This document shows positions 24,501 through 33,868 of a stretch of 64,000 nt of DNA, piece by piece; position 1 is the stretch's first letter, and every line of letters starts with the position of its first letter. Source of the stretch: Hippophae tibetana (Eukaryota; Streptophyta; Magnoliopsida; Rosales; Elaeagnaceae). The notes under the pieces are model-generated. The model was not told the DNA's origin. It saw only the letters and a program-made list of their open reading frames with translations, and did not search any database. Made by a program: the position numbers and the translations under genes. The stretch spans positions 18,281,501-18,345,500 of the forward strand of contig CM072801.1 of assembly GCA_037013495.1 (NCBI GenBank). Direction: 5' to 3'.

Positions 24501-24594
24501 TTAGTCCTACTTTGATGTAAGTACTATTCGGATTTGTAATACTATACAAATCATTCATTTTCTGATGAAGAGTATCCCTGATCCGAATGTTCAT
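21589..24594 (-). pseudogene. Pararetrovirus protease-reverse transcriptase-RNase H fused to viroplasmin (TAV)
   Basis: A 1001-codon open frame. The aspartic protease has DTGAS at 46-50. The reverse transcriptase has FSSFDCKSGFWQI near 332-344 and the catalytic YIDD at 397-400. RNase H keeps ETDAS (D547), SNEKEY, RTDN (D614) and ADALTRE (D661). It then runs without a stop into a coiled-coil linker with a 3 x 21-residue repeat and a viroplasmin (Cauli_VI) fold near 798-848 (VYVVYNGPKPGIYNNW, HRAFTNRIEAE), the mark of the translation transactivator. In cauliflower mosaic virus these are two genes. A TAA at 21589-21591 ends this frame, and the same frame stays open downstream to 21031. I therefore call the TAV part truncated. 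All catalytic motifs are present in the sequence. Confidence 0.9.
22273..22461 (-). repeat. Three tandem 63-bp repeats (21 residues) in the polymerase-TAV linker
   Basis: Three in-frame copies encode EELNCSKQSINSKEESLLIKQ with single changes, followed by a degenerate start of a fourth (EPNSSQK). They lie between RNase H and the viroplasmin domain, inside a predicted coiled coil. The near-identity of the copies points to recent expansion by slippage or recombination. Confidence 0.93.
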
Positions 24595-25720
24595 ATTCTG
24601 AGTCAGTTATTTCTTCTTCAGTTTCTTCTAATAGATAAATACTGTAAGTATCATCTATATCAGATTCCTCAATTGGTTCTAATTCCATTTTGAAAGCTTC
24701 TTCTAAGATTTTTGCTTTCTGTGAAAATTCCTTTTTAAATTCTTTTTTATGTTGAAGTCTATTTGGACATTCATTTGCATAATGTCCTTCCTCATTACAG
24801 ATCCAACATCTACATTTCTTTTTCCCTGAAGGGCAATAATTCCTTTTTTCAAAAGGTTTATAAACCTTTCTCCTGAAATATCTTTTCTTGTAGTTTTCTT
24901 TATTGAATCTTTTTTTATATTTTTGGAAATTTTGTTTCCTAAATTTATATTTCTTAAATCTTTTATATTTCTTATATTTCTGTTTATAGGATTTTATATT
25001 GCATCCATATTTTCCTGGCATTCTAAAATCTCTTGTATCACAACAAATTTTATCATTTCCTCTTATTTGTTTGTATTCCTTTCTTTCTTGGCATTTTATA
25101 ATGATCCAATCTCTAAGATTTCTTATTCTTCCTCCTAGAGTATCTGGTATAGTTTCTCTATTCCTTTGTTCCCAATTTTCTGTTAAAGTTTTATATAATG
25201 TTCCTGGTAATTTTTGAAAAAACATTTCTTTATAGATTGTTTGAATAGAGGGTGGTAATTTATGGTAGTACATTTCATATTCACAAATAAAAGAATCTAT
25301 ATAACACATGTTACAAATTTCCATATTTCTTAGATGCCATTTAGCTTCATTGATTTCATTTTCACTGGACTCAGTGATAGTCCTTCCTTTATCTTCTCCG
25401 ATAAATTCCTTGTATATTTCATTTATTACTGTATCTAAATATTCTCTTCCTGTGGAAGCATTTCCTTGCATTAATAAATGTTGTTGATCTATTAAGTTTG
25501 AAAACCAAACTTTTACATTTCCTGTCATTTTATGTGCTATAAGCACTCTACAAGTTGAAGGATTTGTTTGTGTAGTTGGAGAAGTTTGTATGAGAACACT
25601 CATTCCACTAGACCATTCATCTAGAGCTTTTTTTCTATCTCTTATACAATCTAGGTTTAAGAGTTCAGATTTATAATTTTCATGGAGTTTAAACTCTGGT
25701 GGGATACTACTTCTAGTTCC
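24551..25720 (-). pseudogene. Coat protein body with basic tract and CCHC zinc knuckle
   Basis: Open from just after the TGA to 24551; the first Met is at 25603 (350 residues from there). Features counted from that Met: a helical capsid core (about 30-190), a Lys/Arg/Tyr-rich nucleic-acid-binding tract (about 204-248), a zinc knuckle CWICNEEGHYANEC (C266, C269, H274, C279), and an acidic Ser/Glu C-terminus. This order matches caulimovirid coat proteins, which package DNA and pregenomic RNA. The end overlaps the polymerase start by 44 bases in another frame. The body is intact; only the upstream TGA separates it from its acidic arm. Confidence 0.85.
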
Positions 25721-26068
25721 TCAATGCAACCCTTCCTCCATTTTAGGTGGTTGTCTTCTTCTATATGTATTATCAGGTTGTTCTGATCTTTGTCTATTTC
25801 TTTCTTCCCTATGAGGGTCAGATGTTTCTTCCTGGTAAGGGACTGGTAATGAAATTGGTTTCATATGACCTTTTGGGGTCATATTTTCTGGTTCTGAATC
25901 AGTTTCACTGATTATTGTCATATCATCTTCTTCTTTGTTGGTACAAAGTTTTCCAATGTAATGTTCTTCTATTTCTTCATTGGTTAATGTTAACAATTTT
26001 ACCAATGTTTCTATATCCCTATTTTCAGGGTTCATGAATTCTTTTTCTAATTTCTTTCTATATTCCAT
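25721..26068 (-). pseudogene. Coat protein, N-terminal part ending at an in-frame stop
   Basis: 115 codons, acidic and Ser/Glu-rich (the IISETDSEPEN region), ending in a TGA at 25721-25723. The frame continues without further stops into the coat protein body below, so this is the N-terminal acidic arm of the same gene. Acidic arms are usual in caulimovirid coat precursors. The combined frame is about 505 codons, close to the 489 residues of the cauliflower mosaic virus coat protein. The start codon overlaps the upstream stop as TAATG. Confidence 0.75.
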
Positions 26069-26472
26069 TAATTTGGAATAATTATTTCTTTGTTCTTAGA
26101 TTGTTCCTCATTTTTCCTTTTCTCATTTTTAGGAATCAAAGAATCTGATTTCCTTGGTGGTTCCTCTTTTAATCCTTCTAAAGGATCGTATTTATGATCT
26201 ATTCTTAGATTGTATACATCTTTCCTTAATTCTGAAAATTCCTTATGCATATTTTGTTGTAGTTTATTACAACCATACTCTTTTATTTCTTTTAATAATT
26301 CTCCTTGTATATCTATTATTTCTTTTAAATATTTTGTGTTTGATTCCTGGACTAAATCCATTTCCTCTGTTAATAATTGTATAGTTTCAAATAATATTAC
26401 TTGATTCTTTGCCACTCCTACTAGGCTTCCATTTATTTCTAAATGTATATCTTTTATTTTTTCTTTAAACAT
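26068..26472 (-). CDS. Small coiled-coil protein, candidate virion-associated protein
   Basis: 134 residues. The N-terminal two thirds are heptad-like (for example QLLTEEMDLVQES and IIDIQGELLKEIKEY). The last 40 residues are rich in Lys, Pro and Glu. Size, a coiled-coil N-terminus with a charged tail, and position between the movement and coat genes all resemble the virion-associated protein of caulimoviruses, which bridges particles and movement or vector proteins. I see no signature motif that proves it. It overlaps the movement gene by 8 bases and the next frame by one base (TAATG). Confidence 0.55.
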   Translation of the reverse strand: MFKEKIKDIHLEINGSLVGVAKNQVILFETIQLLTEEMDLVQESNTKYLKEIIDIQGELLKEIKEYGCNKLQQNMHKEFSELRKDVYNLRIDHKYDPLEGLKEEPPRKSDSLIPKNEKRKNEEQSKNKEIIIPN

Positions 26473-27409
26473 GTTTTTTTCCTAATATGCAGTCATGGAC
26501 TAATGCCTTCATTATTTTAACTTCATTTTCTAGTTTTTTAACTTCTTGATTAGAAGTTTCTCCTTCCTGATCTATAAAAGTAAATCTAGGTATGCTATTA
26601 GTTTTATTACTTCTTCCCGTTATTAAGGGGTTTTCTTTAATATCTAATTTCCATTCTTCTGGTATTTCAAAATCAGTTAATATTTCTGGTTTTATTATTT
26701 GTCCTAATTCCTTAAAGGTTTTATCTATTTCTATAAATTCATTTTGTCCATATATTGAACTATTATGACTATTTGTTAAAGAATATGCCACTAGATAGTG
26801 TATTGAAAATGGATGATTTCCTTCTTTCATTAAATCTCCTCTTTCGAATTCATAAGCTAAGCTTAGTACTTGGTTTAAATTTTTATCTTGTATATTTATA
26901 GCAAATCTAGGATATGCTGTAAACTTTAATTTTTGGTATCCTAAATTTCCATGGATCATTCCTAATAAAGCATCTTGTCTATTTATTATTCTGTTGTCTA
27001 GCAATGCTATTTTTATTGGTGTATCTATTCCTTCTCTAAAATGAGCTTTTATTAGTATTTGAATTCCTCCTAAATGGATGTATCCAATTTTTCCTTTATC
27101 CTTACTAGGGATTTTTGATAATTTGTTTACTATAGTTTCTTTATCAATTAATGGTATGTTATACCTTCCTTTTGCATCTGTAATTTTAATACTCATTTCT
27201 TTATTACTTATACCATAATAAATTATGTTTTTTCTAGGAAATATTTTTCTTAATAAAAATGATGGGTCTTTAAATCCATCTCCTTCCTTAAGGTTTAATT
27301 TTGCTTTTTGAATTTCTTCAAATTTCTTTTTACTTATTACCATTTCTTGTGAAAAACATCCTGAGATGTCTTCTATTTCTATATCCAATGTTTCTTGGTT
27401 TATTTCCAT
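26465..27409 (-). CDS. Viral movement protein (30K superfamily), intact frame
   Basis: The 314-residue open frame is the first gene in viral sense. The central part carries the pattern expected of caulimovirid 30K-type movement proteins: a beta-rich core with IGYIHLGGIQILIKAHF near residues 107-123, followed by the ALLDNRI segment and a GNLGYQKLKFTAYPRF block. These proteins move virus through plasmodesmata. The C-terminal tail (about residues 280-305) looks like a short coiled coil. No stop interrupts it. The stop overlaps the next start in ATGTTTAA (8 bases), which suggests coupled translation or reinitiation. Identification rests on motif and gene order; the overall similarity would need a profile search. 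Confidence 0.8.
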   Translation of the reverse strand: MEINQETLDIEIEDISGCFSQEMVISKKKFEEIQKAKLNLKEGDGFKDPSFLLRKIFPRKNIIYYGISNKEMSIKITDAKGRYNIPLIDKETIVNKLSKIPSKDKGKIGYIHLGGIQILIKAHFREGIDTPIKIALLDNRIINRQDALLGMIHGNLGYQKLKFTAYPRFAINIQDKNLNQVLSLAYEFERGDLMKEGNHPFSIHYLVAYSLTNSHNSSIYGQNEFIEIDKTFKELGQIIKPEILTDFEIPEEWKLDIKENPLITGRSNKTNSIPRFTFIDQEGETSNQEVKKLENEVKIMKALVHDCILGKKHV

Positions 27410-27424
27410 TTTTTTATATATATA

Positions 27425-27558
27425 TACCTTAGGGGTATTCTTGATAAGTGTTAATTTTAACTTCTGTTATGTTTTTAAGGGTATTTTTGAATTTTTTTAA
27501 ACCTGAAGGGTATTTTTAAAAATTCCTTAAACCTTGAGGGTATTTTTGATTTTATTCC
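27425..27558. repeat. Degenerate AGGGTATTTTT/AAACCTTGAGGG repeats at the viral right end
   Basis: Three to four copies of an AAGGGTATTTTTGAA...TTAAACCT(T)GA unit lie just upstream of the movement gene. An inverted, more diverged version (AAGGTTTA...TGCCCCTGGGG...AAATGCCCTT) lies near 19835-19895 at the other end, so the insertion ends carry loosely related inverted arrays. Confidence 0.6.
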
Positions 27559-27696
27559 GCTTATTCCCAAAGAATTCATGTGATGCGAACCAGAAATGAT
27601 TAGATTTGAAAACCCACAAAAATTAAAGCTTATTCCCAAAGAATTCATGTGATGCGAACCAGAAATGATTAGATTTGAAAACCCACAAAAATTAAA
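27559..27696. repeat. 69-bp perfect tandem duplication at the right virus-host junction
   Basis: A unit beginning GCTTATTCCCAAAGAATTC at 27559 is repeated exactly at 27628. The first nine bases are the same word found at the left limit of the virus. The duplication abuts the LTR-like sequence that starts at 27701. Confidence 0.93.
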
Positions 27697-27700
27697 GCAC

Positions 27701-28725
27701 TGTCAGGGCCCAAAAAATCGTAATCTTGAAAACTAACAACGAAATTGAATAAAATTCTATCAAGTAGGAAGCTAGAATACAAATTACAGGAAAAGAAATA
27801 TTAAAAGATTTTTCAAACCTTAGTAAGCTATGGAAGGCTACAAGGTTTCCTAAGAATTGATAAATTATAGTTTAATTATGAAAACAAGAAAGAGCGTGAA
27901 ACTCTACTAAATTTTTATTAAATCTCAAAAGATTTATTATATATGTTCAGCTTTATAGCTATATATAGACTAAAAATAAATAAAAATTAATTAATTAGAT
28001 AATTACAAAATCCTATGTCATAATGCAAAAAAATAAAATAAATTTTTGGACAATTAAATCCTAAAATAATAGTTATTTTCTAAAAATAAAAGCCTAAAAA
28101 ACTATAAAATGTTGCCCACGTGGTAGTACGCAAGGAGTCTTTTTGCACACAATATGTTCATGAATCTGGGTGCAGATTGAAAACCCATTTTCACTTAGTT
28201 ATTGTCCAAGTTGAAAATGTTCATGAATCTGGGTGCAGATTGAAAACCCATTTTCACTTAGTTATTGTCCAAGTTGAAAAACTTGTATCTCTGTATATTA
28301 AATCTTATTTTCAATGCATTTTGAATCAACTTAATAGGATATCGGATAATAATTATATGACAATTAAATTAACAGCTGGTCTAAAATTTTATTTTAAAAA
28401 GAACTCTTTTACAAATCTCTTTTCTTGTACTCAATCAGTCTACATCCCTTGCTACTCCAAGGCCCAATTTTCATTCAATCCACATGCATATTTTTCATTC
28501 AATCCACAAGCGTATTTTTCAATAGCCTGAATTTCATCGATTAACTTTTCATTTGGATTTTTCTTGGCATGCATCTGCTTGGTTTTAGGCTGAAGTTCTT
28601 GAATCAACCCCTTGAGTGATTCTTGAATTATTAGGCACACTTGAAACATAAGAAGGTGTATCATCTCATTTCGGCATAGCTCAATAATATATTTTTTTCA
28701 ATTGGACACGTATAATGTTCTGACA
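27701..28725 (-). repeat. Probable solo LTR (minus strand)
   Basis: The ends are TGTCAG (27701) and CTGACA (to 28725), a canonical TG...CA LTR with a 6-bp inverted repeat. It has a TATA-like TATATATAG element near 27958-27970 and no coding core beside it. I found no matching target duplication, so the call is tentative. A 63-bp tandem duplication (28154 and 28217) and a short repeat near 28477-28519 lie inside. Confidence 0.45.
28154..28279. repeat. 63-bp tandem duplication
   Basis: The unit starting ATGTTCATGAATCTGGGTG at 28154 is repeated exactly at 28217. Confidence 0.93.
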
Positions 28726-29518
28726 ATAGAGCAAGGGGCTGAAAGTGCTCTAGCCATGGAAAAATAATATATCCCCAATCTTCGTAATTAACAAAACTTT
28801 TCTGCAGAGTTTATTTCAATCAAAGCAGAAATCTAGATAAATGTTTTTTTATTCTTCTTTTATCTTTTCTGTTTCTCCTTTTCCTTTACGAAAATAGAAT
28901 TATTATTATTTTATATTGTTACTATCTTGAAGAATGTAATTCGAAAGTCGCAGGAGAATTATCCAATCCAAAACTTATCTTAAGGGTCATTTAATAAACA
29001 TATATATATATATATATATATATATAGCTTTTACACATACAACATTTTTGTTGTTATGTCTCCGGGAGCAAGTTGTAGAAGTAATTGTGCGTATTTCTGC
29101 TAGATCTTGACTGAATAATATGACAAGAAGAGGTGTTTATAGAATTACAGCTTTGCTTTTCGGTGTTTGGCATGCTGTTCTATGAAATCTTAATGAAGCA
29201 ATAAATTTTACTAAGATTAAATTAGGGTATATGTGAATATTTTAATTGAACTTCTCAAGTTTTGTTTCTATATATAGATGTTTCAGGAGTATTTATACAA
29301 GCAAAAAGTAGACCTACAGGCTACAACAACGTTCACAAAAAGTAGTTGGGATTATATATGTGTGAACAATCACAATACACTGAGTCTTTTTCCATTGTCG
29401 CTAGCAAGAAGATAACAAAGTGTAGAGAGAGAGAGAGAGAGAAATCAAGCTGAGGAAAGAATATGAAGAAAATACTAATATTGCCTTTGTATTGATTGAA
29501 TTCACGAAAGCTTACAAT
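28726..29518. other. Intergenic segment with microsatellites
   Basis: No gene was seen. It contains a (TA)n run at 29001-29026 and a (GA)n run at 29424-29442, just left of the outer copia element. Confidence 0.6.
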
Positions 29519-29523
29519 ATATT

Positions 29524-30355
29524 TGTTGAAACAAATGCGTGAAAACAATGTACGAACAATATTATCGATAATTTGAAATGAGCTGTTTGAATTGAGTCGT
29601 AGACTAGATTACTCTCTTTAAGACGTTTCGTTATTTTGTCCAAAATTTTGCAAGTACAACCTCGTCGTCCCCCGAATAAAAAATCCCAGAATCTTTGTTG
29701 TCTGTCTCAGAACTTCACTGCACTGATGAAGACTAAAACGTTACATCTATAAAATTTTGTTGGTCGGAAAACTCAAAATAATTTAGGATCTTTTTCTTTT
29801 CTTTCTGAGAGCTTTTTCTAAGTAAGAGATGTTTGCAAATTGATGTAATAAAACTGAGAACTGAGACCCTCTATTTATAAGTTTGAAAAAACGTGTCACC
29901 ATTATGATAAAAATGGTCATGTATAGGTGGAAAGAGTAACGACCATTTTATGAAAGGAAAAGTAACGATCATTTTCTGAATAAAGAAGAATAACAGATAT
30001 TTTTAAGTAATGAAAAAAATAATGACCATTTTCTGAGTTGAAAAGTATTATAACAAAAAACATTTCCAAAAAATAAAATGCCACCTCACGTCACACACAT
30101 GCATACAGACTTGAACTCAACTCGACACGGTCGGTCGGTCCGACAGACGGATGACAGGGACGGCGGCACGCGCGCGTGTGGTATCACATTTGCCTAGATC
30201 ATCTCCCCTTCCACAAAAATGGGTGCCCCTTGGGGCCCAAACCCAATATCCAATCATTTTCTATTTATACATCTCTTAAGTGATATAAAATAGTAATGTA
30301 GGACAACGCAACAAATTGGCATAATTTGTTTATAAAAATTCACTATTTCCCAACA
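29524..30355 (-). repeat. 3' LTR of the outer copia element
   Basis: 832 bp. It starts TGTTGAAACAAATGCGTG and ends CCCAACA. It is followed by ATCTCCCACTTG, whose complement is the polypurine tract. It contains repeated TAACGACCATTTT-type words, which are expanded in the other LTR. Confidence 0.88.
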
Positions 30356-30850
30356 ATCTCCCACTTGAATTTTATATAAAAATAGTTTTCATCGAGCAAT
30401 CGATCAATTAAAAGTATAAGATTGTGCATAAGTAAAAGGTGTTTATCGACTTAAACCTTTGCATAATGTTGATGTTTTAGAGTATACTAGAGTAACTCAT
30501 AGTTTTGAAATCTATCTCTAACAACATTACATACACAACCTTTACAAGGTGTAGTTCAAAAAACCCTTGTTTTACGATCATGCACGTGTATCCGAGTATA
30601 GTGAATGCTCTAGTAAATTGTTCCCAAAAAACTTTCATAAGAAGCGACCATACTTTCACATTCACATAGGTGAGTCTATCATGAGCATTCTTGTAGCTAT
30701 GTACTCCACTCCACATAGAGTATAGAACTCATTAAGAATTTAATAATTAACTCATCATTTTCTATCACTTTAGGACTTCATGCTTCTAACAATATAGAAT
30801 GGGACTTCAAAATAACATGATTCTTCTCATATCACTTCATGACTTGTTAT

Positions 30851-31254
30851 TGTTACGCAAATTCCCGATAAGCCAGATTTATGAGAAAGCAAGAATAGAA
30901 AAATAACACACAAATTTGATAACATAGTTCAACCAATCTTACTTACGTCTTCGGACCTGCTGCAAATCTTTTTACTGAAAGAGGAAAAATTACACAAGAT
31001 GTTTACAACACTCACAACTCACAACCCAATTACACCCAAGAAAATTGCTCTCAATTTTCTCTCACAAAAGTTTTTCTCTCAATTGGAATGAACACTTTTG
31101 AATAATTAATTCATTACAATTACACATCTATTTATAGGAAAATTCACTCCTTGAATTACTCCTTAAATTAATGGTTCCTTGAATTATGTTTTCCTCCATT
31201 TTTTACTCCTTGTTTTGCTCCTTAAATTAAGGAGCTTTATAACAATCTCCAACA
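30851..31254 (-). repeat. 3' LTR of the inner copia element
   Basis: 404 bp, TG...CA. Relative to the other LTR it lacks the GGGAAAT near its left end and carries about 40 extra bases near its right end. Otherwise it is highly similar. Confidence 0.9.
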
Positions 31255-31325
31255 ATCTCCCACTTGAAGACTGATTTCAATCTGTCTTCACACCTCGATC
31301 AATGCAACAATTTTTCTAGTCTTTG

Positions 31326-32948
31326 TTACTTTAGTAGACCAACTGAAGTTGAGCACAACTTCAGTTTGTCAATAGTCACCACCTTTGTTAACATATCTAC
31401 TGGATTTTTGCTTCCTTGAATCTTCTCCAGTATTAACACATCATCTTCCAATAGAGATCTGATGAAGTGATAACGAAGTCCAATATGCTTGGTTCTAGAA
31501 TGAAATGCTGAATTCTTCGTCAAGTGTATTGCACTTTGACTATTACTATGCAGAACATTCTTCTCCTGTTTGAATCCCAACTCAGTTAACAAACCTTGAA
31601 GCCATATCATCTCTTTACTAGCTTCAGTTACTGCTACATACTCAACCTCTGTAGTGGATAGAGTGACAATTTTCTATATTTGTGACATCCAACTAACAAC
31701 TGTAATTCCAATAGTAAATATATAACCGGTGGTGCTTCTTCGGTGATTAACTTCACCTCCAAAGTCTACATCTACGTACCCTTATACTTTTAACTCTCCT
31801 TTACTAAAGTACAAGCACTTTTATGTGATGCCTCGCAAATATCTCAAAATCCACTTGACTGTTTCCTAATGAGTTTTCCCTGGATTTGACATAAATATGC
31901 TAACAACTACCACTGCATGACCAATGTTTGGTCTCGTACAAACCATTGCGTACATCAAACTTCCAATGGCTGAGGCATAAGGAACCTTAGCCATGAATTC
32001 TCTCTCTTCCTCTGTCTGAGGGGACTAATCCTTGGATAGGCGAAAATGACTGGCCAATGGTGTGCTAATTGGCTTGGCATCGCCCATGTTGAATCTCTGC
32101 AAAACACGATTGATGTACTTTGCCTGAGATAACTGCAAGGATCCTTTCTTCTTATTTCTTGTGATTTGCATTCCAAGAATCTTCTTTGCTAGACTCAAGT
32201 CTTTCATGTCAAACTCCTTTGACAATTAATTCTTCAACCTTTTAATATCATCCATATCTGAACCTGCTACTAACATATCATCAACGTAAAGTAGTAAAGT
32301 GATATAACTAGACCTATATCTCTTGAAGTAGCAACAATGGTCAACATTGGACTTCTGGAAACCTTCCTTGTGCATGAAGCTGTCAAAATTTCTGTACCAT
32401 TGTCTCGGGGCTTGTTTCAGGCCATACAAACTCTTCTTAAGTCTGCACACCATGTTCTTCTTCCCTCTTTCTGAGAAACCTTCTGGCTGATACATGTATA
32501 TCTCTTCATCTAAATGTCCATGAAGGAATTCAGTCTTCACATCCAACTATTCAAGATGAAGATCTTCAATGGCTACAATACTCAATACTGATATGATAGT
32601 ATTGAGCTTCACAACGGGAGCAAAAATGCCAGTGTAGTCAATTCCTTCCTTTTGTTGAAACCCTTTGACAACTAGGCGGACTTTGTATCTCTTGGAACCA
32701 TTATGCTCCTCTTTCACCCGGTACACCCATTTGTTGTGAAGTTCCTTCTTTCCCATAGGTAACTCACCTAGTTCCCATGTCTGGTTGGAGATGAGAGATT
32801 TCATTTCTTCTTTCATAGCAAGCTTCCACTTGTTGGAATCTCGAGTCTGACAAGCTTCATCATAGCATTCAGGCTCCCCTCTATCAGTCAGCAACATATA
32901 GTTCATGTATCTCATGTTAGGCACATGAGGCCGAGAAGACTTTCTCAA
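31326..32948 (-). pseudogene. Reverse transcriptase and RNase H of the inner copia element
   Basis: 32547-32948 has KWVYRVKEEHNG and VVKGFQQKEGIDYTGIFAPVV. A TAG at 32547-32549 is followed by 32226-32546 with the catalytic MDVKTEFLHGHLDEEIYM and LLLYVDDMLVAGSD. More stops follow. RNase H ends at 31326-31610, where the usual CDS of the catalytic segment reads HSNSQSAIHL, so the Asp is Asn. It is not functional as it stands. Confidence 0.88.
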
Positions 32949-33157
32949 TACAGGAGCTAGAGTAAGAGGTTATGGTGTGTCGGAATGCTGTGTACTACTT
33001 TATCCAACAAGTTCCTCTGGCTAAGGATTTGTTACAATTGGTTATGTTGCGAAACTATCTGGGACATCATATGCATATGCAAATACTGACTCATTCTACT
33101 CTGAGTCATTGGCATCTATTTTATGCATGTCCTTATACATCACCCTTTCTTTGAAAA

Positions 33158-33817
33158 TCACATCTCATCCTTACCATAGCCGATGAATGTGCATTTCTTG
33201 GATTTGGGATCAATCTTATTCCTACCTTGATCACTGATATGCACAAATGCTACACAACCGAAAACTTTTAGATGTGATAGTTTCACCTCTTTTCTGCTCC
33301 ATACCTCCCCTAGTATTCTATGCTCCAATAGAACAGATGGGCCTCGGTTGATCAAGTAAGCTGCTGTGTTGACTACTTCTGCCCAAAACTGCTTTGGTAG
33401 GCCTGATTGTATACGAATGCTTCTGGCTCTTTCTGTCAATGTTCGGTTCATACGCTCATAGTGAATAAGCCCTAGCCTTTCCTTATTTGGGGTTTTGACA
33501 CTTGTTTGAAAGCTAACTCTCTTTTGCTTTCCAATTATGCAATCTTCGCACATGTCCATCTCTACAGACTATAGACCTGAAAGTTTTCCTTTTGAGTGCA
33601 TAATTAACATCCCTTTCTCACTCATGTGGCCTAGTCTCTCGTGCCACAGATTTGGTGTTTCATTGCCTGCTGCAATTATGATTGAACAACGTGCATCTGC
33701 TGTCATGTAAAGAGTGCCACTTTTCTTGCCTCGAGCAACTGTCATTGCACCCTTTGAAATCTTCCAATCATCACCATGGAAGATCGTAGTGTAGCCTTCA
33801 CTGGCCAACTGCCCCAC
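33158..33817 (-). pseudogene. Integrase of the inner copia element with the catalytic core missing
   Basis: The gag-pre-integrase is at 33569-33817 (LWHERLGHMSEKGM). The following frame (33158-33559) starts with the zinc-binding CEDCIIGKQKRVSF. At about 33454 it jumps directly from LGLIHYE to RMNRTLTERARSIR, the segment that normally lies after the third catalytic acid. The D,D,E core of roughly 110-120 residues is absent and the frame is kept across the junction. The C-terminal VFGCVAFVHI block is present. Confidence 0.88.
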
Positions 33818-33868
33818 TGAGATTAAGTTCCTTCTGAGATTGGGAATATTCCTGACATCCTTCAGTTC

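Larger units (their letters stand above)
19808..27567 (-). mobile_element. Endogenous caulimovirid pararetrovirus, near full-length single genome
   Basis: About 7.75 kb in viral order on the minus strand: movement protein, small coiled-coil protein, coat protein, protease/reverse transcriptase/RNase H plus viroplasmin, promoter, leader and tRNA-Met primer site. Length, gene content and spacing fit Caulimoviridae. There is no integrase and no LTR. The circular genome appears opened between the primer site and the movement protein. The 9-bp word GCTTATTCC occurs at both limits (19808-19816 and 27559-27567), either as overlap at the circle opening or as target duplication. Two in-frame stops are the only breaks seen in the main genes. 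The limits are uncertain by a few tens of bases. Confidence 0.88.

Noticed and set aside
22235..25217. Plus-strand frames of 60-142 codons inside the viral genes
   Set aside because: They are antisense to the clearly coding polymerase and coat frames and have no domain sense.
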